Source: JBGAJN01 sp044224905 (GTDB lineage: Bacteria > Verrucomicrobiota > Verrucomicrobiia > Limisphaerales > JBGAJN01). From it: a DNA stretch of 64,000 bases. A program made the position numbers and the translations under genes. The stretch's first letter is position 1; every line of letters begins with the position of its first letter. The stretch lies in assembly GCA_044224905.1 (NCBI GenBank), contig JBGAJN010000002.1, forward strand, positions 1,674,001 to 1,738,000, given 5' to 3'. Of this stretch, positions 19,091 to 26,872 are shown piece after piece. The notes below the pieces were generated by a model. The model did no database searches and was not told the origin of the DNA. It was given only the letters and a program-made list of their open reading frames with translations.

Positions 19091-19285
19091 TCACGCGTAA
19101 GCGTCGAGGTGCGGGCGCCCCTGGTCGGGAACGGATTTCTCCAACATGTCGATCAAAGCAGCGCCTTGTTGTTTCTCGAGATCCTGCGCTTTCTTCAACA
19201 TGCTGACGCCGACATCCGCGCGTGTCTTCTGCGCCGTGAGTACGCTATCGAGCAAAGAAGTCGCGGGCTGGCTGGAGACGGTCAT
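19091..19285 (-). CDS. YjfB-like small protein
   Basis: This 64-residue protein resembles the YjfB putative motility family: a hydrophilic N-terminus, then SMLKKAQDLEKQQGAALIDMLEKS, which parallels the 'VLKKALDxEKxxALxLI' core, and an ending HLDAYA like the family's 'NIDxxA'. Family members are usually found in flagellated or motile bacteria, but no motility gene lies in the window. It is convergent with the YdeI-type gene and short enough to be missed in routine annotation. Confidence 0.65.
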   Translation of the reverse strand: MTVSSQPATSLLDSVLTAQKTRADVGVSMLKKAQDLEKQQGAALIDMLEKSVPDQGRPHLDAYA

Positions 19286-19349
19286 GCAGGGATATCGACA
19301 CGCGCGAGGGCGACTTGAGGGGGCCGTGGAAGCAGGGCAGCGTTGCCGG

Positions 19350-20390
19350 ATGGCCTTATGGCTGGCAACGTGCGACGTGTTTCAGTCGCGAATCCATTCG
19401 TCGTTGGTGAAGTTTTGCCGACGGCTTTTTGCCGTTGCCTTGGTGGTTGTTTTGGCTGGAGGAGTTGTCGCAACAACGGTCGCGGGCGCAGTCCCGCTTG
19501 TCGACGAAGTGCGGCGTCAGGGATTCGTCGAAATTGAACTGCGTCGCACGGCGGATCATCACCTGTTTGTCTTCGGCAAAGTAAATGGCCGGCAGCGCAG
19601 CGTCTTGATCGACACTGGATGGTCGCTGACTACCGTGGCCAAAAGCGCGGCGGCGGAATTGCGAACACCTGAAGCGCTCGGAATCAAGTGCACGGAGTCG
19701 GCGTTCGGCACGAATGAAATGCCCGCGTTGGTCTTCATGGAGTCGCTGAAACACGGACGCGTCGCGCTGACGAATCAACCGGCCGTGGTGCGGGATCTGA
19801 CCTTCGGCGGGCAGAGCGCACCGTTCGATGTCGTGCTGGGTTGTGATTTTTTGCTGCGTCATGGGGCGGTGATCGATTGCGAGAACCGCCGTTTGTATTT
19901 GCGGTCGAGCGAGCCGTCTGTTTTCGAAGCGGAGCAGTTCGCCGCCACCTTGCGTCGCGATGGGTTTTCGCCTGTGGCGATGCAGATCATTCGTCGGCCG
20001 CTTGCGATGGTTTGCGACGCGAAGTTGAATCATGAACCGGTCAAGCTGTTGGTCGACTCGGCGGCGGTGTGGAGTTGCGTTGACCTGAGCTATTCGCAAC
20101 GGCTCGGGCTCAAATTGTCTCCTACGCCGCGACGGATTTCCGGCGTGGGCAAAACGGGTGTTCGTGGATTCGCCGTGACCACGTTGCGTTCGTTGTCCGT
20201 CGGTGAGCTTGAAATCAGCGATCTGAATTGCGCCGTCTTCGATTTGCGCGCGTGGGGATTGGCGGAACCGAATACGGCCTTGGCTGAGGTGCGCGGGATT
20301 TTTGGCGGGCCCGAGCTTGCGGCGCGCGAGGCGATCATCGATTGCGGCGGGCGCACGCTGTGGTTGAAGATGAGCCGCGTGCGGAAGTAG
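19350..20390 (+). CDS. Secreted retropepsin-like aspartyl protease domain protein
   Basis: A hydrophobic signal-like segment (LFAVALVVVLAGGVVATTVAGA) precedes two pepsin/retropepsin-type repeats. The first has the catalytic-type motif VLIDTGWSLT, and the second has LLVDSAAVWSCVD, where the usual D-[ST]-G is D-S-A. The arrangement matches exported single-chain retropepsin-like proteins of unknown substrate. The start is uncertain: ATG 19350 is used here, but GTG 19407 gives a cleaner signal peptide, and the open frame upstream overlaps the YjfB-like gene. Whether both lobes are active cannot be said. Confidence 0.75.
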   Translation: MALWLATCDVFQSRIHSSLVKFCRRLFAVALVVVLAGGVVATTVAGAVPLVDEVRRQGFVEIELRRTADHHLFVFGKVNGRQRSVLIDTGWSLTTVAKSAAAELRTPEALGIKCTESAFGTNEMPALVFMESLKHGRVALTNQPAVVRDLTFGGQSAPFDVVLGCDFLLRHGAVIDCENRRLYLRSSEPSVFEAEQFAATLRRDGFSPVAMQIIRRPLAMVCDAKLNHEPVKLLVDSAAVWSCVDLSYSQRLGLKLSPTPRRISGVGKTGVRGFAVTTLRSLSVGELEISDLNCAVFDLRAWGLAEPNTALAEVRGIFGGPELAAREAIIDCGGRTLWLKMSRVRK

Positions 20391-20399
20391 ACTGATGGC

Positions 20400-20795
20400 G
20401 TGACCAAAAGTCTTTACGAGCGGTTGGGCGGGCACAACGGCATCTTGGAATTGCTGCACTACTTCTACGCGGACGTGCGGCAGCACACGGTGATCGGGCC
20501 GATCTTCAACGCAAAGATTCACGACTGGCCGTCGCACATCGCGAAGATCGCGGAGTTCTGGGCGCGCCAGACGGGCGGGCCTTCAAGTTATCCGGGAGGC
20601 TTTGCCGGGGCGCACTTGCGGCTCGGAATTGGCCCGGAGCATTTTCAGCACTGGCTCGCGTTGTGGGAAGCGAACTGCCTGAGGAATCTTCCGGCCGGCG
20701 AAGCGAAGGAAATGACGGACCTCGCGCGGTTGCTCGGCGATCGGTTGTTGCAGATTTTGGGCGGCCGTTCGGGACTGATGCCGGGCCAACCGTGA
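20400..20795 (+). CDS. Truncated hemoglobin (group III-like)
   Basis: This 131-residue globin has the short 2-on-2 fold pattern: LYERLGGHNGILELLHYFYADV, PIFNAKI, a likely proximal His in GAHLRLGIGPEHF and the FQHWLALWEANC helix. The group III assignment rests on the HxxL(x)6HF spacing and Trp content. Such globins bind O2 or NO and often act in NO or oxygen handling. It begins with GTG at 20400, nine bases after the previous stop; an ATG nearby is out of frame. Confidence 0.85.
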   Translation: MTKSLYERLGGHNGILELLHYFYADVRQHTVIGPIFNAKIHDWPSHIAKIAEFWARQTGGPSSYPGGFAGAHLRLGIGPEHFQHWLALWEANCLRNLPAGEAKEMTDLARLLGDRLLQILGGRSGLMPGQP

Positions 20796-20802
20796 CTCCC
20801 CG

Positions 20803-21276
20803 TTAACCCTTCTGTCGATGGGCGACGATGAGGTCGCGGATCCTCTGCGGGTCAGGAATCCCTTGAATTTCTTCGGCGGCATCCACGGAAGCGGACGATG
20901 AGATCGTGAGATCGCCGATGTTCACCATGCGCGCCAGCACGCTCTGGTCGATGTCGATCGAGCGGATGTCACGCAGGAAAATTTCGCGCTGACACTTGGT
21001 GAACAGTCCGCGCTCAAGTGTGATGCGCGCGCCGTAAACTCGCATGATCGTGGACTTGCGCTTCAACCACGCGACGACCCAAGGAATGATCAGCCAGGCG
21101 AACACCAGCCACCAAAAGTAATTCCACCACGATGGTTGGACTTCCATGAGCAATTCGTCGGCAGCCGGCGCGGAAGTTTGCGCCAGTTTTTCGGCGACCG
21201 GGAATCCGCACGCCGGGCACGCGGTCGCGGCGGTGGAGACTTGCTGGCCGCATTCAGGGCAATTGACGAGTGGCAT
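20803..21276 (-). CDS. Zinc ribbon membrane protein with bacterial PH domain
   Basis: The N-terminus MPLVNCPECGQQVSTAA continues to CPACGF, a two-CxxC zinc ribbon. A hydrophobic stretch of about 25 residues (YFWWLVFAWLIIPWVVAW) anchors it, and the C-terminal half (RVYGARITLERGLFTKCQREIFLRD) is a YdbS/bPH2-type PH domain. Function is unknown. The start is set at ATG 21276, which has a GGAA upstream, rather than 21303, which has none; it overlaps the end of the permease gene by 23 bases. Confidence 0.8.
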   Translation of the reverse strand: MPLVNCPECGQQVSTAATACPACGFPVAEKLAQTSAPAADELLMEVQPSWWNYFWWLVFAWLIIPWVVAWLKRKSTIMRVYGARITLERGLFTKCQREIFLRDIRSIDIDQSVLARMVNIGDLTISSSASVDAAEEIQGIPDPQRIRDLIVAHRQKG

Positions 21277-22408
21277 TGGTGTTTCCGGGAACGGGCGCGA
21301 CATCGATCAAGACGGGCGCAAAGTTTTTTGCTTTGGCTTGATAGTAACGCGCCATGAGCCGGCGGTCGGTCACGATTTGCACGAGGACTTCAACCACGAC
21401 GGCGATCACGCCCAGCACCGGCAACACCATCACGAGGCCAGCCGCGCCCGCGACGGCCGCGCCGAGGAAAAGCATCACGACGGTGAGCAGCGGATGCAGG
21501 TGGAGATTGCGACCGATGGTCAACGGCATCCACACGAAGTCATCGAGCAGACGCACGACGAGGAAGAGTCCGATGCAGCCGTAGGCCATGGACGGTTGAG
21601 TGGGAAAGTCTGTCGCCGCGACGATCGTGACGAGAATGCATCCGGCGACCGAACCGAGCACGGGGATCCATGCGAGCACCGCGGCGATTAATCCCAGCGC
21701 GATTGGCGAAGATACGCCGAGCACGAGCAAGCCGATGCCGAGGCACAACGTATCGAGTAGCGTGAGGGCGAGCAGTCCTTGGAAGAAACTTTGCAAACTC
21801 TCGTCCACGCGGCCAAAGAGCAGTAGAGTTTTTTCAAAGAACGCATTGGGCACGCTGCGGATCACCTGCTTCTTCAGGCGGTTGCCGTCCTTGATCAGGA
21901 AGTAGGTCAGATACGGAACGAGCAGCAACGAGGGAAGCCATGCGAGCAAATGCAGCGCGAAGGTCGCGAGATGCTTCTTCATGAACTCATCGACGAAGGT
22001 GATTTGTTGGCGGTCGAGTTCCTTGCTCAGTCCGTTCTTCTTCAGCACGGGCCAGCGTTCCTCCAGCGCCTCCGCGGTGGAGTGGACAAACTTCAACCCG
22101 CCTTTGACGTAACGTTCCGAAGCCGCCTGCCAGTCGGTGGAGCGCACGGTGATAACTTGGGCGCCGTAGAGAACCACGGCGAGCGTGAGCAGAAAGAGAA
22201 TCCCCATCGTCAGCGGAACGGCAATTTTGCGTTCCATGCCGGAGCGCACGATGTAATTCACGATCGGCCGGATGATGTAATACAGCATCAGCGAAAGCAG
22301 CAAAGGCACGATCAACCACAGGAGTTTCTGGAACAGGAAAAGCGCGCCGCAGGTTGCGAGGATGATCAACACCCAGGAAAACGCTCCGGCTTGCGACGTG
22401 GTTTTCAT
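21254..22408 (-). CDS. AI-2E family transporter (PerM-type permease)
   Basis: This 384-residue inner membrane protein has about eight membrane segments in the PerM/TqsA/UPF0118 pattern, with a large soluble loop between the second hairpin and the C-terminal helices (about residues 85-140) and the conserved PYLTYFLIKDG stretch. Family members export autoinducer-2 or act as Na+/H+ exchangers, so the substrate is open. Its ATG overlaps the stop of the upstream cNMP-binding gene (ATGA at 22405-22408), indicating translational coupling. Confidence 0.88.
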   Translation of the reverse strand: MKTTSQAGAFSWVLIILATCGALFLFQKLLWLIVPLLLSLMLYYIIRPIVNYIVRSGMERKIAVPLTMGILFLLTLAVVLYGAQVITVRSTDWQAASERYVKGGLKFVHSTAEALEERWPVLKKNGLSKELDRQQITFVDEFMKKHLATFALHLLAWLPSLLLVPYLTYFLIKDGNRLKKQVIRSVPNAFFEKTLLLFGRVDESLQSFFQGLLALTLLDTLCLGIGLLVLGVSSPIALGLIAAVLAWIPVLGSVAGCILVTIVAATDFPTQPSMAYGCIGLFLVVRLLDDFVWMPLTIGRNLHLHPLLTVVMLFLGAAVAGAAGLVMVLPVLGVIAVVVEVLVQIVTDRRLMARYYQAKAKNFAPVLIDVAPVPGNTNATRQLP

Positions 22409-22890
22409 ATATCCGTGGCCGGATCGTTGGCGAGCAACTGTCGCGCGCGGCGGCTGATCGTGCGCGCGAGTTCGAAGAGAATTTTGGCGGCGATCTTCGG
22501 ATTCTTCTGTAGGAGCGTGAAAAACTCCGCGCGAAACAACGCGACCACGCGGGTTTTTTCTGCGGCGGTGACACGAGCGGAACGGGTCGCCTGATCGAAG
22601 AGCGCGAATTCGCCGAAGAATTCGCCGGGTCCGATTTCGAGCAAAACCTTTTGCCGGTGCCCGCCCGGCGGCGTCACTTGAGCACGTCCTTTGACGACGA
22701 GAAACAGTCCGAGTCCGGGATCGCCTTCGTCGAAAATAATCTCGCCCGCTTCGTAATTGCGTTCGTGCAGGAGTTCCTCGACTTCGAGAAGTTCCTTGGT
22801 GCTCAATTCGCGGAACAGGCTCAAATTTTTGAGCCCTTTGATCCGTTCGTTCTCAGCTGGAGTGTGAAAAAATATCATCGTCTTCCCCAT
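22405..22890 (-). CDS. Cyclic nucleotide-binding domain protein without HTH
   Basis: This 161-residue protein is a single cNMP-binding beta-roll: LFRELSTKELLEVEEL, then GEIIFDEGDPGLGLFLVVKG, then a phosphate-binding cassette GEFFGEFALFDQATRSARV. After the cassette only about 60 residues of helix remain and no helix-turn-helix is visible, so it is not a Crp/Fnr transcription factor. It is the first gene of a three-gene overlapping unit with the AI-2E-type permease and the zinc ribbon/PH protein, so it may regulate the transporter allosterically (inference). Confidence 0.85.
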   Translation of the reverse strand: MGKTMIFFHTPAENERIKGLKNLSLFRELSTKELLEVEELLHERNYEAGEIIFDEGDPGLGLFLVVKGRAQVTPPGGHRQKVLLEIGPGEFFGEFALFDQATRSARVTAAEKTRVVALFRAEFFTLLQKNPKIAAKILFELARTISRRARQLLANDPATDI

Positions 22891-23057
22891 TCTCTGCGAC
22901 GGGCCGGCTTTAACTATGCGCGCATTCTATGTGAAAGGGCAGGTCGGGGAAAGACAATATCGCCATGGCGGCGCGCCTGGTGGCGATTGGGATTTTTGGC
23001 CGCACGGGTTTTGTTGCTGGCAGTTTAACCTTCTACCGTTAGAGTTTCCGCGCACGA

Positions 23058-24257
23058 ATGAAGCACGCATTTGATCCAATCGAAGCCGTCATCGCCGATT
23101 TGAAGAAGGGCAAGATGGTCATCGTGGTCGATGACGCCGACCGCGAGAATGAGGGCGACCTCATCATGGCGGCCGAGCACGCGACTCCGCAGGCGGTGAA
23201 TTTCATGGCTAAACACGGGCGTGGTCTGATCTGCGTCCCGACCACGGGCGAGCGACTCAAGCAATTGGGTATTGAGCAAATGGTCGTGCAGAACCGCGAT
23301 ACGTTCAAAACGGATTTCCAGGTCAGCGTCGACGCTGCCCACGACATCAGCACCGGCATCAGCGCCGCCGACCGCGCGCGGACGATTCAAGTGATGGCGG
23401 AACCGACGGCGTTGCCCAATGATCTGGTCCAGCCCGGGCACATCTTTCCTTTGCGCGCGAAACCCGGCGGCGTGTTGCAGCGAGCCGGTCATACGGAAGC
23501 AGCGGTCGATTTGGTGAAGCTCGCCGGCGGCCGGCCCATCGGTGTCATCTGCGAGATCATGAACGACGACGGCACGATGGCGCGCCTGCCGGAGTTGAAG
23601 AAGTTCGCGCGCAAGCATCGCCTAAAGCTCTGCACCATTGAAGCGTTAATCAAGTTCCGCCGCACGCGCGAGAAGTTGGTCGAGCGCGTCGAGGTCGTGA
23701 AGATGCCGACCGATTACGGTGATTTCGATTTGTATCTCTACCGCTCGCACACCGACGGACAAAATCACGTCGCGCTGGTGAAAGGCGACGTTGCCCGCGC
23801 GAAGGATGTCCTCGTTCGCGTGCACAGCGAATGCCTCACCGGCGACGTGTTCGGTTCGCGCCGGTGCGACTGCGGGCCGCAATTGCACCAAGCCATGCGC
23901 CGCATTGCCGACGAAGGACTCGGCGTGATTCTGTACATGCGCCAGGAAGGGCGGGGGATCGGCCTCGGACCAAAGATCCAAGCGTACAAGCTTCAGGAAA
24001 AAGGCTACGACACCGTCGAAGCGAATCTGAAACTCGGTTTCGGAATGGACCTCCGCGAGTACGGACTCGGTGCGCAGATCCTTTGCGACCTCGGTTTGAA
24101 AACGATTCGTTTGCTGACGAACAACCCGAAGAAGGTTGTCGGCCTCGAAGGCTACGGTTTGGAGATCACCGAGCAACTCCCGATCAAGGTGAAGCCCAAC
24201 CCGCACAACGCGCGTTATCTGAAAGTGAAGCGCGAGAAGCTCGGTCATCTTTTGTAA
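23058..24257 (+). CDS. ribBA: Bifunctional DHBP synthase / GTP cyclohydrolase II
   Basis: This 399-residue cytosolic enzyme makes both riboflavin precursors. The N-terminal RibB half (1 to about 205) converts ribulose 5-phosphate to dihydroxybutanone phosphate and has DDADRENEGDLI and TGISAADRA. The C-terminal RibA half opens GTP and has the zinc cysteines in SECLTGDVFGSRRCDCGPQL and the EGRGIGL motif. Both active sites look intact. ribH follows after 13 bases. I looked for an FMN riboswitch upstream (22891-23057) and saw none. Confidence 0.97.
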   Translation: MKHAFDPIEAVIADLKKGKMVIVVDDADRENEGDLIMAAEHATPQAVNFMAKHGRGLICVPTTGERLKQLGIEQMVVQNRDTFKTDFQVSVDAAHDISTGISAADRARTIQVMAEPTALPNDLVQPGHIFPLRAKPGGVLQRAGHTEAAVDLVKLAGGRPIGVICEIMNDDGTMARLPELKKFARKHRLKLCTIEALIKFRRTREKLVERVEVVKMPTDYGDFDLYLYRSHTDGQNHVALVKGDVARAKDVLVRVHSECLTGDVFGSRRCDCGPQLHQAMRRIADEGLGVILYMRQEGRGIGLGPKIQAYKLQEKGYDTVEANLKLGFGMDLREYGLGAQILCDLGLKTIRLLTNNPKKVVGLEGYGLEITEQLPIKVKPNPHNARYLKVKREKLGHLL

Positions 24258-24270
24258 AACGCGGACCTCT

Positions 24271-24741
24271 ATGTTGAAAAAGAATCAGAAGCTCAATCGC
24301 GGCAAGGCGACGGGCCACTTCGCCATCGTCGCCTCTAAGTATAATGCGCGCTATGTCGATGCGATGTTGAAGGCGGCGAAAGCTGAAATAGTCGGCGCGG
24401 GCGGCGAGGTTCAAGTTATCCGCGTGCCCGGAGCGTTTGAAATTCCGGTCGTCGCCGCCGCGCTCGCGCGTCAGGCGTCGCCGAAGATTTCCGCGATCGT
24501 GTGCCTCGGCGTCATCCTCCGCGGCGCGACGCATCATGCACAGACCATCTGCGATGGTGTGACCAACGCTCTTGTTAAGATTCAAGTCGAGCAACTAGTT
24601 CCCGTGATCCACGAAGTCTTGCTCCTTGAGTCCGCGGAGCAAGCGCGTGTGCGTTGTCTCGATCCCGAGCACAACCGAGGCATCGAAGCCGCCCGCACCG
24701 CGTTGTTTATGGCCCGGGTTATGAACGAAATTAGCCGCTAA
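24271..24741 (+). CDS. ribH: 6,7-dimethyl-8-ribityllumazine synthase
   Basis: This 156-residue enzyme condenses the RibB product with the pyrimidine intermediate, the penultimate step of riboflavin synthesis. The signature motifs FAIVASKYN, RVPGAFEIPV and GVILRGATHHAQTIC are present, the last containing the catalytic His. It is the second gene of the ribBA-ribH operon. The riboflavin synthase and RibD genes are not in the window. Confidence 0.96.
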   Translation: MLKKNQKLNRGKATGHFAIVASKYNARYVDAMLKAAKAEIVGAGGEVQVIRVPGAFEIPVVAAALARQASPKISAIVCLGVILRGATHHAQTICDGVTNALVKIQVEQLVPVIHEVLLLESAEQARVRCLDPEHNRGIEAARTALFMARVMNEISR

Positions 24742-24793
24742 ACTGTCTGTTCGACTGATGAATAGCGCTGATCGGTTCGCGTCGAACCAACAG

Positions 24794-24813
24794 TTTGTGA
24801 AAAGTTTCACAAA
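24794..24813. promoter_or_regulatory. Perfect Crp/Fnr-type palindrome
   Basis: TTTGTGAAA and TTTCACAAA form a perfect 9-bp inverted repeat around AG. It contains TGTGA-N6-TCACA (24796-24811), the consensus half-sites of Crp-type regulators. It lies about 70 bases upstream of the cupredoxin gene that heads the oxidase locus. Which regulator uses it is not visible, since no Crp/Fnr protein with an HTH is encoded in the window. Confidence 0.7.
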
Positions 24814-24880
24814 ATTATTGCGGTGAAAAATATCGAATGATAGCTTCGCCGCGTTTATTCGTCTGAAGTTAAACCAAACT

Positions 24881-25576
24881 ATGAAACTCAAATCCTCTGT
24901 GTTGATCGCTTCCGCCGTGATGGCCTCGCTCCAGTTGGGAGTCGCAGGCGATATCACCGGCAAAATCTCCCTCAAGGGCACTCCGGCTCCGGAGAAGGAC
25001 ATTCAAATCGACCCCGGTTGCGGTAAGTTGCATGCTGGCGGCGGTCTCAAGACTCGTTTCTATGTTTCGCAAGGCGGCGGTCTCGGTGATGTCGTAGTGA
25101 CGCTCAAGGGCGTGACCGGCAAGTCCACCGGTGCGAGTGCAGCGCCGTTGGCGATCGATCAAAAGGGTTGCGAATACACCCCGTACGTTTCGGTGGCGCA
25201 GACGGGTCAGAAGATCAACGTCAAGAATTCGGATCCTCTGTTGCACAACGTTCATCCGACGCCGACCGGCGCGGGTAACAAGGAAGCCAACAAAGCTCAA
25301 CTGCCTGGCGGTGCGGACCTCGTGTTCGAGTTCCCGACGGCGGAATCGTTCCTGCGCTTCAAGTGCGACGTGCATCCGTGGATGTTCTCCTACATCACCG
25401 TATCGGATCATCCGTGGTCGGCGGTTTCCGCGGCGGATGGCTCCTTCAAGATCAGTGGTGTGCCGGATGGCAAATACACCTTGGTTGCGACGCACCGCAA
25501 AGCGGGATCGTCGGAGAAGGAAATCGAAGTGAAGGGCGGCGCCGTTACGGCTGACTTCGCTCTCGAAGCCAAGTAA
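24881..25576 (+). CDS. Exported cupredoxin-like protein with carboxypeptidase-regulatory-like tail
   Basis: This 231-residue protein begins with a signal peptide (MKLKSSVLIASAVMASLQLGVAG). Residues about 95-175 are plastocyanin-like: a His in LLHNVHPTP (H122 or H125) and the clustered ligands C162-x2-H165-x2-M168 in KCDVHPWM fit a type 1 copper site. The last 55 residues (DGSFKISGVPDGKYTLVATH) look like a carboxypeptidase-regulatory/transthyretin-like beta domain. Placed just before heme A synthesis and oxidase genes, it may be an electron carrier to the oxidase or a copper-binding accessory; that role is inference. A terminator follows at 25594. Confidence 0.8.
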   Translation: MKLKSSVLIASAVMASLQLGVAGDITGKISLKGTPAPEKDIQIDPGCGKLHAGGGLKTRFYVSQGGGLGDVVVTLKGVTGKSTGASAAPLAIDQKGCEYTPYVSVAQTGQKINVKNSDPLLHNVHPTPTGAGNKEANKAQLPGGADLVFEFPTAESFLRFKCDVHPWMFSYITVSDHPWSAVSAADGSFKISGVPDGKYTLVATHRKAGSSEKEIEVKGGAVTADFALEAK

Positions 25577-25593
25577 TCAATTGCGACTCTTGG

Positions 25594-25633
25594 ACCGCTG
25601 TGGTAGGTCAACTGCCACAGCGGTTCTGTTTTT
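25594..25633 (+). terminator. Rho-independent terminator between cupredoxin gene and ctaA
   Basis: A perfect 10-bp stem ACCGCTGTGG/CCACAGCGGT (25594-25603 with 25615-25624) with an 11-base loop is followed by TCTGTTTTT. It lies 18 bases after the cupredoxin stop and directly before the ctaA start at 25641, so ctaA needs either readthrough or its own promoter. Confidence 0.85.
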
Positions 25634-25640
25634 AAGCCCG

Positions 25641-26867
25641 ATGCAAAAAACCTCCTCGTCTGCCGAATCCCCGTGGTTGAGCCGCTGGGCGTGGTTCACG
25701 GTCGCGGCGACATTTGGATTGATCGGCATTGGCGGTTTGGTGACGAGCAAGGAAGCGGGAATGTCCGTTCCCGATTGGCCCACGAGTTACGGCTACAACA
25801 TGTTCTTCCTTCCCATTTCCCAGTGGGTGGGAGGGATTTTCTACGAACACACGCATCGTTTGTGGGCTTCGATGGTGGGGATGTTCACGGTGATGCTCGC
25901 GGTCTGGCTGTACGGAAAGAATTCGCGACCATTGCTACGATGGGGTGGGGTGGTGCTAGCGCTCGGTGGCTTGGCGACACTCGCAAGCTCCATGCCGAAC
26001 AAATATCAACACGCGATCTCCTCGCTCGTTCCTGGTGCGTTGGCGTTTGGGGCGAGCTATTTTTGGCCGCGCTGCGAACCGTCGGCACCGTGGCTGCGGC
26101 GACTCGGAGTCTTAGCGTTTGTATTGGTGGCAATTCAAGGATTGCTCGGTGGACTGCGCGTGACGCAGATGGCTGACGCGTTGGGAATTTTTCATGGCAC
26201 ATTGGCCCAATTGTTTTTGGTCCTCCTTTCGATCATCGCGTTTTCGATGACTCGTTTCTGGCGTGAGCTGCCGGAGCGAACTGGAATTGCGGGCATCGCT
26301 CGTTTTCGTGGAATACTTTTTGTCGTCGCGGCGTTGGTGCTGGGGCAATTGATTCTTGGCGCCACGATGCGGCACCAGCATGCGGGCTTGGCGGTGAATG
26401 ATTTTCCGCTCGCGCACGGCAAGCTTTGGCCGGCGACGGATCCAGTGTCGGTTGACAGTTACAACCGCGCGCGCAAAGACGTTGCGGATCCGAATCCAAT
26501 TACGGCGGCGCAAATCTACGTTCACATGGCGCACCGACTTGGAGCAGTCACGCTTCTTGCAGTGGCGATTTTGCTCGTGGTTAAAACACGTCGTGAGCTG
26601 GGCGCGGCTAACTTGCTATCCCGCGGCGTGCTTTGCTGGATGGCTTTGATCCTGGTGCAGGCGACGCTGGGCGCGTTTACGGTGTTGAGCAACAAGGCGG
26701 CTGACATTGCTACCGCGCACGTTGTTGTCGGAGCCGCAAGCTTGGTTCTCATGTCATTGCTGACGGCGGCGAGTTTTCGGTTGGCGCTGGTTCGCGATGC
26801 GAAGGCGGTGCCGGCTAAGGGGAGTTTTTCTACCGGTTCGCGTTCGGTGGATGCGGTGACGGCGTAA
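25641..26867 (+). CDS. ctaA: Heme A synthase (CtaA/COX15)
   Basis: This 408-residue inner membrane enzyme oxidises heme O to heme A for the oxidase. About eight membrane helices are visible, with the paired histidines EHTHRLWASMVG, HGTLAQL, MRHQHAGLA and HMAHRLGA expected for heme binding. A roughly 55-residue soluble loop (residues about 255-300, with DFPLAHGKLWPATDP) matches the COX15 type. The ATG at 25641 is chosen; an in-frame TTG at 25581 would run through the terminator hairpin. ctaB follows after five bases. Confidence 0.93.
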   Translation: MQKTSSSAESPWLSRWAWFTVAATFGLIGIGGLVTSKEAGMSVPDWPTSYGYNMFFLPISQWVGGIFYEHTHRLWASMVGMFTVMLAVWLYGKNSRPLLRWGGVVLALGGLATLASSMPNKYQHAISSLVPGALAFGASYFWPRCEPSAPWLRRLGVLAFVLVAIQGLLGGLRVTQMADALGIFHGTLAQLFLVLLSIIAFSMTRFWRELPERTGIAGIARFRGILFVVAALVLGQLILGATMRHQHAGLAVNDFPLAHGKLWPATDPVSVDSYNRARKDVADPNPITAAQIYVHMAHRLGAVTLLAVAILLVVKTRRELGAANLLSRGVLCWMALILVQATLGAFTVLSNKAADIATAHVVVGAASLVLMSLLTAASFRLALVRDAKAVPAKGSFSTGSRSVDAVTA

Positions 26868-26872
26868 ATTTC

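Noticed and set aside
22405..22890. Crp/Fnr transcription factor as owner of the palindrome at 24794
   Set aside because: The protein ends after the cNMP domain and has no helix-turn-helix.
22891..23057. Possible FMN riboswitch before ribBA
   Set aside because: No conserved RFN core or pairing pattern was found by eye.
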